From NCBI GenBank assembly GCA_963576565.1, contig CAUYVT010000087.1, forward strand, positions 1 through 64,000: a stretch of 64,000 nucleotides of DNA, read 5' to 3'. This stretch comes from Aspidapion aeneum. Lineage: Eukaryota; Arthropoda; Insecta; Coleoptera; Brentidae. Every line of letters starts with the position of its first letter. The stretch's first letter is position 1. The notes beneath the pieces were generated by a model. That model worked only from the letters and a program-made list of their open reading frames with translations. It did no database searches and was not told where the DNA came from. Shown here piece after piece: positions 1 through 10,471 of the stretch. The position numbers and the translations under genes were made by a program.

Positions 1-150
1 ACAATGCCTTATGCTCTTTCTTCGTCATCCCGGCGCGCGACGCTGGTTCACTTTATAATGACAGTGCCATTCCATCTGTCATCCGAGTAGCAGGCACTGG
101 TTCCTTTATGACGGCAGTGCCCAAAGGTGTCATCCCAGCGCCCCTGTGAT

Positions 151-241
151 GTCATCCCAGTGCCCAGACACTGGGATCCAGGAAACTTAACTTTACACCA
201 GGTAATAAGAATTGGATTCCAGCGTCACGCGCTGGAATGAC
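151..241. repeat. Wolbachia palindromic repeat (short version)
   Basis: This stretch opens with the palindrome GTCATCCCAGTG and closes with GCGCTGGAATGAC. It has the same terminal design as the 141-base repeats at 2477-2617 and 4421-4561, but a shorter middle. Positions 1-150 and 242-310 hold further small palindromes of the same style (for example around 285-307, CCCGCTA...TAGCGGG). These are the dispersed GC-richer palindromes typical of Wolbachia spacers. Confidence 0.7.
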
Positions 242-330
242 AGCAGTCCTACATCATATCGTCACGGTATCTCTTGGCATAGATCCCGCTAACACGTAGC
301 GGGATGACGGTTGTCGTTTAGCCATAAATA

Positions 331-590
331 TTTAAGAAATTTACCAAATGAAAAAAAAGGCAAAAGAAGCCCCGTGGTGGTTGGCTATTTACTATGTACT
401 AAAATATCGGCGTTTTTTTATTCTAAACGCTTGATTAAGAGCGATTTAGCTGCTTTTAACTTGCAACTAACCTACACCGCAAGTGTTTAAGAAATTTACT
501 AAGCAGGAAAAAAGGCAAAGAAACCCCGTAGTAGCTAGCATTCAAATTCTCCCTTGTCAATTTGACGTTTTTTGCTGTCTTAAACGCTTT
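331..590. repeat. Degenerate tandem repeat, two units of about 110 bases
   Basis: Two related units begin with TTTAAGAAATTTAC at 331 and 485, a period of 154 bases. Both continue with AAAAAGGCAAAGAA-like and CCCCGTRGTRG-like blocks and then a CGTTTTTT...TAAACGCTT block. No open frame runs through them. They could be a duplicated noncoding element or a transcribed spacer; the role is unknown. Apart from this and the palindromes, 246-771 holds nothing I recognise. Confidence 0.55.
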
Positions 591-771
591 GTAAGCGCGT
601 TTCGGCTTATATAGGTAAAAACCTAAAAATTTTTAAAGACATGCGATGCACGTAGTGCGAAAAATTAAACATGAGACGCCAAATACCCTAAGTTTTTTGT
701 CATTAACCTGCACAGATTGCGAAGATAAATAAATAGCTTCACTATCATAATAAGGGCGCTGGCGAAGGGTG

Positions 772-1788
772 TCAAGCAAGTTTTTCTTTCCCGTGAATTC
801 CTTTTGAAGTCGAGTATTGAAAATTGACTGGAGAGTTGTGGATTATTTTGTATATGTCATAACAAGCCATGGCACTCTCAGCAAAACCACTTAATATTAA
901 CTTTAGTTTGCCTGAATAAGTAGCTATATCTCCGATTGCATATATTCTATCTCTACTGGTTCTAAGTGTAGCTGGGTCGACAATTATGCGGCCATGTTCT
1001 AACTCTATACCCCAACTGTTTATTGGACCAAGATTCATTGACAGTCCAAAAAATGGCAGCAAAAAATCAGCGGATATTTCTTTTTCTTCCTTAGAGGCAA
1101 TGTTTTTTACTATCACTGCGCTCAACTGCCCATTACCTCCTGCTAGTTCGTGTAATTGATATGGCACTACCAGTTCTATCTTTCCATCATTTTCAAGTGA
1201 TTCTAATTTATTTCTAGTTTCAGGAGTGCAGCGAAATTTCTTTCTTCTATGTATCACATAAATTTTCTTTGCAACTTTAGAAAGTTCTACAGTCCAATCA
1301 GCTGCAGAATCACCCCCCCCTGCAATGACTATAGTTTTGTCCTGAAAATCAGAAATTTTATTTACACTGTAAAATACAGATTTATTTTCATATTCTAATA
1401 TACCACTTAAGGGTGGACGGTTAGGTTCAAACATTCCGTTACCTGCAGCAATGATAATGGCTTTGCATTTTACCTCTGTACCTATGTTTGTTATGACAGT
1501 AAAGTTTTCACCTCCGTTATTCGAAATCTTTTCCACTTTTTGACTTAAATGGTAAACAGGCTCAAATGGTGAAGCTTGCTTCATTAGTCGCTCAATTAAT
1601 TTTTGGGCAGTAATTACAGGATAACCAGGTATATCATATATTGGCTTTTCTGGGTAAAGAGCTGTGCATTGTCCTCCTGCTTGATCCAAAACATCTATTA
1701 TATGACATCTCATATCAAGCATTCCCGCTTGAAAAGCAGTGAATATTCCAACAGGCCCTGCACCTATTATTACTATATTGGTTTTCAT
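772..1788 (-). CDS. Ferredoxin--NADP(+) reductase, thioredoxin-reductase-like (YumC type)
   Basis: This 338-residue flavoprotein would transfer electrons between NADPH and ferredoxin in the cytoplasm. The N-terminus has the FAD-binding fold GAGPVGIFTAFQAG (residues 9-22) and the middle has the NADPH-binding GGGDSAADW near residue 157. The region just before that second nucleotide motif, where thioredoxin reductases carry the redox CxxC, has no cysteine pair. This argues for the YumC-type ferredoxin reductase rather than thioredoxin reductase. A C-terminal IGDIATYSGKL motif matches the family's FAD-closing GD motif. Length is normal. The ATG at 1788 is directly followed by the fold, so the start is secure. 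The gene stands alone, transcribed away from the tRNA-Ser gene. Confidence 0.88.
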   Translation of the reverse strand: MKTNIVIIGAGPVGIFTAFQAGMLDMRCHIIDVLDQAGGQCTALYPEKPIYDIPGYPVITAQKLIERLMKQASPFEPVYHLSQKVEKISNNGGENFTVITNIGTEVKCKAIIIAAGNGMFEPNRPPLSGILEYENKSVFYSVNKISDFQDKTIVIAGGGDSAADWTVELSKVAKKIYVIHRRKKFRCTPETRNKLESLENDGKIELVVPYQLHELAGGNGQLSAVIVKNIASKEEKEISADFLLPFFGLSMNLGPINSWGIELEHGRIIVDPATLRTSRDRIYAIGDIATYSGKLKLILSGFAESAMACYDIYKIIHNSPVNFQYSTSKGIHGKEKLA

Positions 1789-1957
1789 ATTCAGATGGTA
1801 ATCTATTTATAGATATTAGCTTTCTTCGCTAATAAGGTCAATTTACAAAGGGATGTATTTTTAAAAGATGTGGCTAGATTAGATAAGATTTCCAGCGTTA
1901 TGAACCACATAGTCCAAATAAGCTCTAAAAATCAGCTAGCATAGCGAGATGCTGTGC

Positions 1958-2044
1958 GGACGGAATGGGATTCGAACCCATGGTACGCTCATCACGTACG
2001 TCAGTTTTCAAGACTGGTGCCTTAAACCGCTCGGCCATCCGTCC
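1958..2044 (-). tRNA. tRNA-Ser (anticodon UGA)
   Basis: Read on the minus strand, 87 bases fold as a class II tRNA. The acceptor stem pairs GGACGGA with TCCGTCC, the D arm has GCCGAGCGGTTTAAGG, the anticodon arm has loop CTTGAAA (anticodon TGA), a long variable arm contains ACGTACGTGATGAGCGTAC, and the T arm is TGGGTTCGAATCCCA. The long variable arm and UGA anticodon give serine. The discriminator base is G; CCA is not encoded. Confidence 0.96.
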
Positions 2045-2091
2045 ATTTCTTTTCTATCACAACATTTTATTTTAAGCAATCTATAAAAGCT

Positions 2092-3636
2092 TTACTTGCC
2101 CACGCAAAAGTTGCTAAACACACTACCCAATATTTCCTCAACATTAATAATTCCAATCACCGCACCAAGTTCAAATGCAGCGAGCCTCAAATCTTCAGAT
2201 ATTAACTCAATTGGATTATCGATATTAAAATGTTGTAAATGTTCCAGTGCTTTCTGCATGTGACTCCTATGTCTTTGCCGAGTAATCACAGGAGTGTCTC
2301 TATCATGCCCAAATTTCTCCTCTGCCTTCTTTTTTATGAGAGAGATCAACTTGTTTGTACCTATTCCCTTTAAAATAGAAATGGGTAAAAGATCTATGCC
2401 ATTAATTTTTATATTGTGATTATTGATAACATCGTCAGCTTTGCTCAGAACATAAATGGTGTCATTTTGGTCTGATGTCATGCAAGTAGCTGACACTGGA
2501 ATCCAGCTTATCTCATCATGAACATTGTTTTCAGTACATGTTTCTAGAATCCATTGTCTATTGCATAATTTGCAAGTATTTTTATATCTGGATCCCAGTG
2601 TCACGCACTGGGATGACACCGTTTGTTGATTACAATATTTGCATAGTTGTGTGTCAAGCACTGGTACAACGGATGGTATATTGCCTGTGGCTTGATAATT
2701 GACATCGTGTCGTTGTTCAAAAGGAAACAGTTCTATTCTTAAATCAGCTTCAAAAGACCTCTTTTTCGCTCGACTTATGCCTTCTGATTCTATCGGGTCT
2801 GAACTCTCACGAATTCCAGCAGTATCAGAGAGAATGATTGGGTATCCGCCAATGTCAATATGAGCTTCAAGCACGTCTCTTGTTGTGCCTGCATATTCAG
2901 AAACAATAGCAATATCACGCTTGGCTAAGAAATTAAACAGAGTTGATTTACCGACATTTGGTTCACCAGTTATTACAATATGTAAACCCTCACGCAACCT
3001 TTCGCCCCGTCTATTATCATTTAAATGCTCTTGTATCAACTGCACGAGAGATTGCACTTCATTATTAATTTTTTCCAATTCACTTTTTTCTGCCCAAATG
3101 TCCTCTGGAAAGTCTATATATGCTTCGATTTTGGATTGTATCGTTATTAATCTTTGCCTCCAATTGCTGTATAGTCTCTCCAATTCTCCAGATATCTGCT
3201 TAATCGCTTGTTTAGCTTGCATTTTCGTTTCAGCATCAATTAAGTCTGCAATCCCTTCTATTTGCGTTAAGTCAAATTTACCATTTAGAAAAGCCCTAAG
3301 TGAGAATTCTCCAGGCCTGGCCATAACGAAAATTTTTGATAATTCCTCCAAGATGATTTTTATGACTGCCTTGCTTCCATGCACTTGTAACTCTATAACG
3401 TCCTCGCCAGTGAAACTGTTTGGAGCAGGGAAATAGATGATTATTCCATTATCTATTAATTGACTGGAATCATCATATAGATCAACTAAAGTAGCAAATC
3501 TTGGTTTAATTTCTTTCTTAATATGAAAATGATTTAAAGCTTTAAGCGCATAGTTGCCTGAAATTCTAATTACTGCAACTCCTGACTTACCAAATACGGT
3601 CGATAAAGCAAAAATAGTTTCATTTGTGTTTGTCAT
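2092..3636 (-). CDS. mnmE: tRNA uridine-5-carboxymethylaminomethyl modification GTPase MnmE
   Basis: MnmE, with MnmG, installs the cmnm5 group on the wobble uridine of certain tRNAs. This 514-residue copy has the N-terminal tetrahydrofolate-binding domain (from residue 1), a helical domain, and an inserted Ras-like G domain: G1 GEPNVGKS near 224-231, G3 DTAG near 271-274, and a G4-like SKAD near 397-400. It ends in CVGK, the family's C-terminal CxGK motif with its functional cysteine. It is longer than the usual roughly 450 residues because about 47 codons of a palindromic repeat (2477-2617), plus further repeat-like sequence around residues 303-340, lie between G3 and G4. The reading frame is intact, so the protein could still fold with an extra loop; I cannot tell whether it is active. 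Confidence 0.95.
   Translation of the reverse strand: MTNTNETIFALSTVFGKSGVAVIRISGNYALKALNHFHIKKEIKPRFATLVDLYDDSSQLIDNGIIIYFPAPNSFTGEDVIELQVHGSKAVIKIILEELSKIFVMARPGEFSLRAFLNGKFDLTQIEGIADLIDAETKMQAKQAIKQISGELERLYSNWRQRLITIQSKIEAYIDFPEDIWAEKSELEKINNEVQSLVQLIQEHLNDNRRGERLREGLHIVITGEPNVGKSTLFNFLAKRDIAIVSEYAGTTRDVLEAHIDIGGYPIILSDTAGIRESSDPIESEGISRAKKRSFEADLRIELFPFEQRHDVNYQATGNIPSVVPVLDTQLCKYCNQQTVSSQCVTLGSRYKNTCKLCNRQWILETCTENNVHDEISWIPVSATCMTSDQNDTIYVLSKADDVINNHNIKINGIDLLPISILKGIGTNKLISLIKKKAEEKFGHDRDTPVITRQRHRSHMQKALEHLQHFNIDNPIELISEDLRLAAFELGAVIGIINVEEILGSVFSNFCVGK
2477..2617 (-). repeat. Wolbachia palindromic element inserted in frame in mnmE
   Basis: A 141-base repeat lies inside mnmE, equal in length to and clearly alignable with the intergenic copy at 4421-4561. 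Both start GTCATCCCAGTG, include GGATCCAG and a TTGCAAATT block, and end with a second palindrome. As 141 is divisible by three and the element is open in this frame, it adds 47 residues without breaking the gene. Confidence 0.85.
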
Positions 3637-3831
3637 TATTTATATAAACTACTTAGCAATATTACACTTAAGAAACCAAAATACCTAATTTGAAAATATT
3701 CAAAATTTTTATCTATCTTGCTAGTTTATATTAATGCAGTACTATCATACTAGTGAATGTATTATATAGAAAAGCTGTAAAAGTCACCCAGGTAAAAATA
3801 TTTATTTTGAAAACTGATAATATGATTTATA

Positions 3832-4341
3832 ATGACTGACACAAGTTTTAAATATTTTATGCTCAAGAAATTAGCTTGGTACTGGTCTTTTGTAGAGTTA
3901 ATTAAAGGGTTTGTTATTACATTAAAATATATGTTTAAGCCAAAGGTTACTTTGAGGTATCCTATGGAGAAGGGCCCTTTAAGTCCAAGGTTTCGTGGTG
4001 AGCATGCGTTACGTAGGTATCCAAACGGTGAAGAACGATGCATAGCTTGTAAATTATGCGAAGTTATCTGCCCTGCTCAAGCAATAGTTATTGAAGCAGA
4101 GGAAAGAGAAGACGGTAGTCGTCGCACCACACGCTATGATATTGACATGACAAAATGCATATACTGCGGGCTTTGCCAAGAGGCATGTCCAGTTGATGCA
4201 ATTGTGGAGGGTCCTAACTTTGAATTTGCTACTGAAACAAGAGAGGAGCTAATGTACAATAAAGAAAAGTTATTGCGTAATGGTGAAGTTTGGGAAGACG
4301 CAATTGCACTCAGGTTAAAAAAGAATAGGCCGTATTACTGA
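3832..4341 (+). CDS. nuoI: NADH-quinone oxidoreductase subunit I
   Basis: NuoI is the peripheral-arm subunit of respiratory complex I that carries iron-sulfur clusters N6a and N6b. The 169-residue protein has two ferredoxin motifs, [12 protein letters not shown] near residues 67-78 and [12 protein letters not shown] near 106-117, each giving the four cysteines for a [4Fe-4S] cluster. The N-terminal segment [20 protein letters not shown] matches the amphipathic membrane-facing helix of the family. Length is normal. It is not next to other nuo genes here (nuoF is 2.7 kb away on the other strand), in line with the scattered nuo genes of Rickettsiales. Confidence 0.96.
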   Translation: MTDTSFKYFMLKKLAWYWSFVELIKGFVITLKYMFKPKVTLRYPMEKGPLSPRFRGEHALRRYPNGEERCIACKLCEVICPAQAIVIEAEEREDGSRRTTRYDIDMTKCIYCGLCQEACPVDAIVEGPNFEFATETREELMYNKEKLLRNGEVWEDAIALRLKKNRPYY

Positions 4342-4420
4342 TGTTAAAAATTTATAGCTTTCAAATCATTCCTTTGTTACCCAGGTGCTTTTTTTCTGTC
4401 ATTTCAGTGTTCCTTTTTTT

Positions 4421-4561
4421 GTCATCCCAGTGTGTGACACTGGGATCCAGGTATAAAAATATTTGCAAATTGTGCAATGGACAACAGATTTTAGAAGCAT
4501 ACGTTAAACTAATTTCCATTATAAAAATAAGATGGATCCCAGTGTCACGCACTGGGATGAC
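4421..4561. repeat. Wolbachia palindromic element (intergenic copy)
   Basis: A 141-base element is bounded by GTCATCCCAGTGTGTGACAC at the left and CACTGGGATGAC at the right. Both ends form hairpins. It lies between nuoI and thrS and ends 37 bases before the thrS start, so it is probably in the thrS leader. It is the sister of the copy inside mnmE. Confidence 0.85.
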
Positions 4562-4598
4562 AAGGATAGGGTTACTTGGATGACAAAAGGGTCGATAA

Positions 4599-6500
4599 AT
4601 GATTAAAGTTACTTTTTCAACCGAACAAAAAGTAAAAGAATACAGTGGTAAAGTCACTGGCTTTGATATATTACAACCGGATACTTTGAAAGAAGCAGTT
4701 GCATTGAAAGTAAATGGTGAGTTATATGATCTCTCACGTGAAATTGAATCTGATACAGAGATAGAGGTAATACAACTGAGTGACGAAGCGGGTTTAGATA
4801 TAATAAGGCATGATGCTGCTCATATAATGGCGCAGGCAGTGAAAGAGCTATTTCCTAATACTCAGATTACTATCGGCCCAACAATTCAGGACGGTTTTTA
4901 CTATGATTTTGCTACAGATCTTACCTTCACTACGGACGATCTTACCGCAATAGAAAAGAAAATGAAAGAGATTGTAAAAAGTAATCACAGATTTGTTCGA
5001 GAGGTTTGGACTCGCAAACAGGCAATTGATTTCTTTAGTGGTATAGGCGAAAAATATAAGGTTGATATTATCTCATCCATACCAGAGGATGAAAACCTAA
5101 CTGTTTATAGACAAGGCGATTTTGTAGACCTATGCCGTGGTCCGCACTCACCATCAACCGGCAGAGTTAAAGCGTTTAAACTTATGAAAGTAGCGGGTGC
5201 ATACTGGCGAGGTAATGCAAAGGGCCCAATGTTGCAGCGAATATATGGCACAGCATGGAGAAATCAGGATGAATTAAACGCTTATCTTGAGTGTCTCAAA
5301 GAAGCAGAGAAACGCGATCACCGCAAAATTGCTAAGGATATGGACTTATTTCACATTCAAGAGGAAGCTGTCGGGCAGGTTTTTTGGCATGAACAAGGAT
5401 ATATTTTATATAATGTTCTTGAGTCTTACATCAGAAAGAAGTTGATAAATAATGGCTATTTTGAGGTAAAAACCCCTATTTTAGTAGGCAAAGAGCTGTG
5501 GGAAAGATCTGGACATTGGGATAAGTTTCGTGAAAATATGTTTACTGTTGACGAGTCTGAAAGCAAAAAGCTAGCAATAAAACCCATGAGTTGCCCCTGT
5601 CATGTGCAGATTTTTAATTCTCACACCAGAAGCTATCGTGATTTACCGATACGTATGGCAGAGTTTGGCACATGCCATAGAAATGAAAGCTCAGGCTCAT
5701 TGCACGGACTGATGCGAGTGCGTGGTTTTACGCAAGACGATGCACACATTTTTTGTATGGAAGAACAAGTAAATTCTGAAACTGTAAAGTTTTGTGACCT
5801 TTTAAAAGAAGTATATTCAGAGCTTGGATTCAATGAAATTTCTGTGAAATTTTCAGACCGTCCAGATATTAGAGCAGGTAATGATGAAGTGTGGGATAGA
5901 GCTGAAAAAGCGCTGCTTGAAGCCGTTAAAGAAGCGGGCTTGAGTTATAAACTTAACCCTGGTGAAGGTGCATTTTATGGTCCAAAGTTAGAGTTTGTTT
6001 TGAAAGACGCAATAGGCAGAAATTGGCAATGTGGAACATTACAAGTTGATTTCATTTTACCAGAACGTCTGGGAGCTTTTTATATAGGGGCAGATGGGCA
6101 CAAGCATCACCCTGTCATGTTACATAGGGCAATTCTTGGAACTTTTGAACGTTTTATTGGAATTTTGATAGAAAATTATGCAGGAAAATTTCCAGTTTGG
6201 CTTGCTCCAACGCAACTTGCTATTCTGACCATTACAAATGAAGCTGACGGTTACGCCACAGAAATTAGCAATATTTTAAAAGAACAAGGTGTGAGAGTCA
6301 AGACTGATTTGACCAATGAAAAAATTAGTTATAAGATACGTTTGCATAGTTCAAACAAGGTTCCTATATTGTGGATTGTAGGCAAAAATGAAGTTACAAG
6401 TAAAACTGTGTCAGTGAGAAATTTAGGATCGGAAAGACAGGAGTCTTTTTCTTTGGAGAAGGCTATTGAATTGTTGTTAAAAAGTATTAATTTGAATTAA
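4599..6500 (+). CDS. thrS: Threonine--tRNA ligase
   Basis: This 633-residue class II aminoacyl-tRNA synthetase charges tRNA-Thr. It has the usual order: N-terminal TGS domain (about 1-62), editing domain with the HDAAH zinc-type motif near residues 71-75 and the later CRGPH motif, catalytic core with [10 protein letters not shown] near 328-337 (the cysteine that binds the active-site zinc), the class II motif 2 region [12 protein letters not shown], motif 3 around [11 protein letters not shown], and a C-terminal anticodon-binding domain. Length is normal. infC follows after 12 bases, so the two are probably co-transcribed, as in many bacteria. Confidence 0.97.
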   Translation: MIKVTFSTEQKVKEYSGKVTGFDILQPDTLKEAVALKVNGELYDLSREIESDTEIEVIQLSDEAGLDIIRHDAAHIMAQAVKELFPNTQITIGPTIQDGFYYDFATDLTFTTDDLTAIEKKMKEIVKSNHRFVREVWTRKQAIDFFSGIGEKYKVDIISSIPEDENLTVYRQGDFVDLCRGPHSPSTGRVKAFKLMKVAGAYWRGNAKGPMLQRIYGTAWRNQDELNAYLECLKEAEKRDHRKIAKDMDLFHIQEEAVGQVFWHEQGYILYNVLESYIRKKLINNGYFEVKTPILVGKELWERSGHWDKFRENMFTVDESESKKLAIKPMSCPCHVQIFNSHTRSYRDLPIRMAEFGTCHRNESSGSLHGLMRVRGFTQDDAHIFCMEEQVNSETVKFCDLLKEVYSELGFNEISVKFSDRPDIRAGNDEVWDRAEKALLEAVKEAGLSYKLNPGEGAFYGPKLEFVLKDAIGRNWQCGTLQVDFILPERLGAFYIGADGHKHHPVMLHRAILGTFERFIGILIENYAGKFPVWLAPTQLAILTITNEADGYATEISNILKEQGVRVKTDLTNEKISYKIRLHSSNKVPILWIVGKNEVTSKTVSVRNLGSERQESFSLEKAIELLLKSINLN

Positions 6501-6512
6501 GGGAGTTAAAGT

Positions 6513-7031
6513 TTGCAAGTCAAAAAGAACAATAAAAACAGAATTAATGGATTCATCACAGCTAAGGAGGTGCGCTTAGTTGATCATAGTGGTGAAATGG
6601 TCGGAATCGTGCCAATAGAACGAGCTTTGGAACTTGCACAGGGTGTTGGTTTAGACTTGGTAGAAATTGCACCTGATTCAACCCCTCCAGTATGTAAAAT
6701 TCTGGATTATAGCAAACAAAAGTATGATATAAAAAAGAAAGCAAGTGAAGCAAAAAAGAAACAAAAAACATTAACTATAAAAGAAATTAAACTGGGTCCT
6801 AATATTGGTGATCACGATTACGGAACAAAATTGCGTCAAGCAAGAGACTTACTTGCCCACGGACATAAAATCAAAGTTACAATGAGATTTAAGGGCAGAG
6901 AGCTTATAAACACTGAAGTTGGACTGCAAAAATTAGAACGGCTAATTAGAGACACTGAAGATATTGCAAAGGTAGAATTGGCACCTAAAAGAGAAGGGAA
7001 TCAATATTTTTTAGCTCTGGTTGCTAAGTAG
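6513..7031 (+). CDS. infC: Translation initiation factor IF-3
   Basis: IF-3 binds the 30S subunit, keeps it apart from 50S and checks start-codon pairing. The 172-residue protein has the N-domain (RINGFITAKEVRLVDHSGE..., conserved RxVDxxGxxxG pattern) and the C-domain with KEIKLGPNIGDHDYGTKLRQA and KVTMRFKGRE. The start is TTG, seven bases after the Shine-Dalgarno GGGAG at 6501-6505. A non-AUG start is a known feature of infC, because IF-3 represses initiation from poor start codons and so controls its own level. The gene lies 12 bases after thrS. Confidence 0.95.
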   Translation: MQVKKNNKNRINGFITAKEVRLVDHSGEMVGIVPIERALELAQGVGLDLVEIAPDSTPPVCKILDYSKQKYDIKKKASEAKKKQKTLTIKEIKLGPNIGDHDYGTKLRQARDLLAHGHKIKVTMRFKGRELINTEVGLQKLERLIRDTEDIAKVELAPKREGNQYFLALVAK

Positions 7032-7059
7032 CAAAACGGCTTAAGAAGTATAAGTAGAG

Positions 7060-8313
7060 TTAAATTATCGCTCTCTCTTTGATAACATGGCGAAAATGTC
7101 TTATTAATCCTTGAATCGGCCAAGCTGCAGCATCGCCAAGCGCGCAAATTGTATGTCCTTCTATTTGAGCCGTAAGGTCAAGCAGTTTATCTATTTCATT
7201 AGGCTTAATATCTCCTGCCACCATCCTCCTCATAATCCTCCACATCCATCCAGTACCTTCACGGCATGGTGTGCATTGCCCACAGGACTCATGCATATAA
7301 AAGTGTGATAACCTCTCTATTGCAGCTATTATATCAGTTGATTTATCCATCACTATTACAGCAGCAGTACCAAGCCCTGATTGTGCAGCTTTTAATGAAT
7401 CAAAATCCATTTCAATAGTATCACACATAGATTTTGGAATTAATGGCACTGAAGACCCACCAGGTATCACAGCAAGTAAATTATCCCAACCTCCTCGCAC
7501 TCCACCTGCGTATTTTTCAATTAATTCACGTAGTGGAATTCCGAGCTCTTCTTCAACATTACACGGGTTGTTTACGTGCCCTGAAATGCAAAAGATCTTA
7601 GTGCCAGTATTATTTGGTTTACCAAGAGATGCAAACCATTCTCCTCCGCGATTTAGAATATCTGGAACCATGGCTATAGTTTCAACGTTGTTTATTGTGG
7701 TTGGGCAGCCAAAAAGTCCAACACCTGCGGGAAATGGAGGTTTCATGCGAGGAAAGCCCTTTTTTCCTTCAATTGATTCGAGTTGAGCTGTTTCTTCCCC
7801 ACATATGTAAGCTCCTGCACCCCTATGGATAAACACATCAAGATCATAGCCTGATTTGCAGGCATTTTTTCCAATTAAGTTTTCTTTATAGGCTTCCTCA
7901 AGTGCCTTTTTTAGAACTAAATATTCATTATAAAATTCACCCCTGATATAAATATACGCAGCTGATGCGCTGATCGCTCTGCCAGCTAGAAGAATCCCCT
8001 CAAGTAGCTTGTGTGGCTCATATCGTAATATGTCTCTGTCTTTACATGTACCAGGTTCTGACTCATCTGCATTGACTACCAAATATGCTTTTGTAGGATT
8101 TTTAGGCATAAAGCTCCACTTAAGGCCGGTGGAAAATCCTGCACCTCCTCGACCTCTCAGGCCAGATTTCTTTACTTCATCAATGATTTTTTCTGATCCT
8201 AAATCCAGTAATTCTTTTGTTTTTTGCCAGCTACCACGTTTTTTTGCACCCTCAAGCAGGGGAGTTTCTTTACCATTTAGGTTGGTGAATATTTTGTCTT
8301 GTTCTTTTAGCAT
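7060..8313 (-). CDS. nuoF: NADH-quinone oxidoreductase subunit F
   Basis: NuoF is the complex I subunit that binds NADH and FMN and carries cluster N3. Visible motifs are the NADH-binding [13 protein letters not shown], the FMN-site [29 protein letters not shown], and the N3 ligands CGQCTPC near residues 347-353 with a fourth cysteine in HTICALGD near 389. I start it at the ATG at 8313 ([14 protein letters not shown]), which matches the family's N-terminus. The frame stays open upstream to 8379, and a GTG at 8346 sits behind a Shine-Dalgarno-like GAGAGGAG, so a slightly longer protein is possible. The C-terminal end converges with infC. Confidence 0.95.
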   Translation of the reverse strand: MLKEQDKIFTNLNGKETPLLEGAKKRGSWQKTKELLDLGSEKIIDEVKKSGLRGRGGAGFSTGLKWSFMPKNPTKAYLVVNADESEPGTCKDRDILRYEPHKLLEGILLAGRAISASAAYIYIRGEFYNEYLVLKKALEEAYKENLIGKNACKSGYDLDVFIHRGAGAYICGEETAQLESIEGKKGFPRMKPPFPAGVGLFGCPTTINNVETIAMVPDILNRGGEWFASLGKPNNTGTKIFCISGHVNNPCNVEEELGIPLRELIEKYAGGVRGGWDNLLAVIPGGSSVPLIPKSMCDTIEMDFDSLKAAQSGLGTAAVIVMDKSTDIIAAIERLSHFYMHESCGQCTPCREGTGWMWRIMRRMVAGDIKPNEIDKLLDLTAQIEGHTICALGDAAAWPIQGLIRHFRHVIKERAII

Positions 8314-8747
8314 GTTTTTCAAAATTTGTGAGTGAAGGAGTAACACTAAAAAAGAACTCCTCTCACGCTTGCTTGTCAATTTGACAAAATTAGCGATATA
8401 GAATGCGTTTTATCAATCTTCACTCACGTAAGGATACACACCCAGTTGAGAACTTACAAGAAAAATTAAAGCAAATTTGTAGAATAAAATAGAATTGAGT
8501 CAATAAAAGATTTTTTGTCGTTACTAATTTCAATCAAGTTTTCTAATTTTTATAGCTTCCTTCAATCTTACTTTGCTTAACTTAAAATTCTGCCTATCTT
8601 CGAATTTGCCATCTACGCTCCTTCATATGCAACAAAGCCGAAGATACTTTAAACAATAAAACATAGCTTATTGAAGATACCGAAGCTATGGAGCGAGCAA
8701 CTGCAACTACTACAACTAAATCAACAAATCTTACAATAGGAGGAACT
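8314..8747. other. Intergenic region between nuoF and the next gene
   Basis: About 430 AT-rich bases hold the divergent promoters of nuoF and the 8748 gene. A short inverted repeat TTGTCAATTTGACAA lies around 8373-8387. I see no gene, RNA or clear promoter pair beyond that. Confidence 0.4.
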
Positions 8748-9821
8748 ATGAAAACGTCAAAACTGACTGGTGAATTAGTATGTGATATATATGAATTAAC
8801 AAATAAAGATAGAAAGAATATTCAAAAGCTAGCAAGAGAAATAGAAGAAGGGAAAGGTATTGCTGGAAGGTTCAGAAATGGAATATTCAAAAGGTCCAGC
8901 TATAACGCAAGTACGATTCTTTTAGCAAAAATAACTTACAAGTATCAGGGTAGAGAGGAGGCATTGTCACTACTACATTATGCTATAAGTCATAAAAATA
9001 ATCAAGCTGTAAAAGATCTTTTAGAAGAAGCCAAAAAACAAAAACTATTAAAGGAAGTTCTGAATGAAGAGATGACCACAAAACATTCAGATGGTCGGGA
9101 AGAAAATCATACAATACTTACAGATGCTATATCACGTAGAGACAATGACATTATGAGAGCAGTGTTAAAAATCTCTGAGGAAAATGGTATCTTGAAAGAG
9201 ATTGTCAAAAAAAGAATAACGATAAAACATTCAAATGGCAAAGAAACAACTTACACTCCATTCACCTATGCTGAAGCACGTAAAAATAGTGAGGCTGTAG
9301 AAGAAATCTTAAAATTCTCCGGAGAACTTGTTAATAAGAGAGTAACCCAGCAGTCCACTGTTGTAACAGCCAAAGCTACTACAGCTAGAAGTGAAAAAGT
9401 GCTTCAAGATAATATCGTGGTACCAGTTGATGCATATGAAAATAGTAATGAAAGTAGTCTTGAAGAATCTATAGAACATAAACCATGCGAAAACAGTAAT
9501 GCAATAGCTATAGAGGACAAAGATATCGCTGCTTCAATAGAAAAGCTTGATAATGCTGGAATATGCGAAAAAAATGAAACTGCTGTAACAGAAACTGACA
9601 TACAAGAGCAAGATGCTTCCAACAGCCTTTCTTCTGCTGCATGTTTTGATAATGGGTCTAGCAAAGAAAATACTGCAGACAAAAAAGAAAAACCATCAAT
9701 GCAACAAAGACGAGCAATCTTGGCTGGTAGTGTTGGTGCAGCATTACTAGTCAGTAGTATCATAGCTTGTGTATTGAAAATGTACGCCATAGCGGTAGTT
9801 GGCGGAATAGTTGTTGTGTGA
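8748..9821 (+). CDS. Hypothetical repeat protein with a C-terminal membrane segment, tail frameshifted
   Basis: I do not recognise this family. The frame is open from 8688, but the ATG at 8748 has a strong AGGAGG at 8738-8743, so I take that start (357 residues). Residues about 60-200 hold three loosely repeated units built around ALSLLHYAISHKNNQAVKDLLEEA, ILTDAISRRDNDIMRAVLKIS and PFTYAEARKNSEAVEEILKF. These resemble degenerate ankyrin-like helices. An acidic, low-complexity linker follows, then a hydrophobic segment, AILAGSVGAALLVSSIIACV, near the C-terminus. The stop at 9819-9821 looks premature: an overlapping frame continues for 34 plausible codons to 9922. It is probably a membrane-associated Wolbachia-specific protein, perhaps an effector; that is inference. 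Confidence 0.7.
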   Translation: MKTSKLTGELVCDIYELTNKDRKNIQKLAREIEEGKGIAGRFRNGIFKRSSYNASTILLAKITYKYQGREEALSLLHYAISHKNNQAVKDLLEEAKKQKLLKEVLNEEMTTKHSDGREENHTILTDAISRRDNDIMRAVLKISEENGILKEIVKKRITIKHSNGKETTYTPFTYAEARKNSEAVEEILKFSGELVNKRVTQQSTVVTAKATTARSEKVLQDNIVVPVDAYENSNESSLEESIEHKPCENSNAIAIEDKDIAASIEKLDNAGICEKNETAVTETDIQEQDASNSLSSAACFDNGSSKENTADKKEKPSMQQRRAILAGSVGAALLVSSIIACVLKMYAIAVVGGIVVV

Positions 9822-10073
9822 GTTATGCGTTGTATAATGCTCTAAAGCTTGGCACAAAGCTAGAAAAAGTGGAAAGTGTCAGCCCAACTACCATTGATTT
9901 TACTTTTCAACTTCGAAATTAATATATTGATATCCTTACTATTATTAATAACAAATAAATATTTAAAAAATCTCTTGACTTCCGCCAAAATAGATGGCTT
10001 TATGCCAATACTACTAAGAAAACAGTAGTAAACATTAAAAAAAATTGAAGCGTTAATTAGTGAGGATTTTTAC

Positions 10074-10310
10074 ATGAGTAATAATAACAATAGCCGTAGA
10101 GAATTAAGCAACAATACGCTAGCACGACTACTATCAAAGACCCCTGAGCAGCTAAAACTATACTGCAAACTGTTCGATAATGAGAAAAGACAAGATCTTT
10201 ATCAAAAGGTGCTTAAGGAAATGCGTGCAAATTCAGAAGTTAATCAGTTGAAGAAGTTGAACGAAATAGCTGCTGTCATAGAAGAGGCCATTGAAGAGGG
10301 AAGAAAGTGA
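10074..10310 (+). CDS. Small hypothetical protein (78 aa)
   Basis: A short open frame starts with ATG behind GTGAGG (about 10060). It is Asn/Ser-rich at the N-terminus, then mainly charged helix (LARLLSKTPEQLKLYCKLFD..., KKLNEIAAVIEEAIEEG). It has no cysteine pairs or membrane segment. I do not recognise it. The next gene (10472) uses the same GTGAGG leader style, so both may be real. Confidence 0.5.
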   Translation: MSNNNNSRRELSNNTLARLLSKTPEQLKLYCKLFDNEKRQDLYQKVLKEMRANSEVNQLKKLNEIAAVIEEAIEEGRK

Positions 10311-10471
10311 GATTATTAATTAATATATATAAGATATTAGCATAATTATGAATGCCCTCATGAGAGAGAATGAGCAGTGCATATAGGAATTTATACGGGT
10401 TTTGCAGTTAATAAAAAAATAATGTTTGTGTCTGTAGAATGGAATAGTTTTATTAATTTAGTGAGGTTGGT

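Noticed and set aside
772..1788. Thioredoxin reductase
   Set aside because: The redox-active CxxC pair between the two nucleotide-binding regions is absent, so the ferredoxin-NADP reductase call is preferred.
2885..3436. 183-residue plus-strand frame antisense to mnmE
   Set aside because: It is a mirror of a conserved gene and has no independent start signal.
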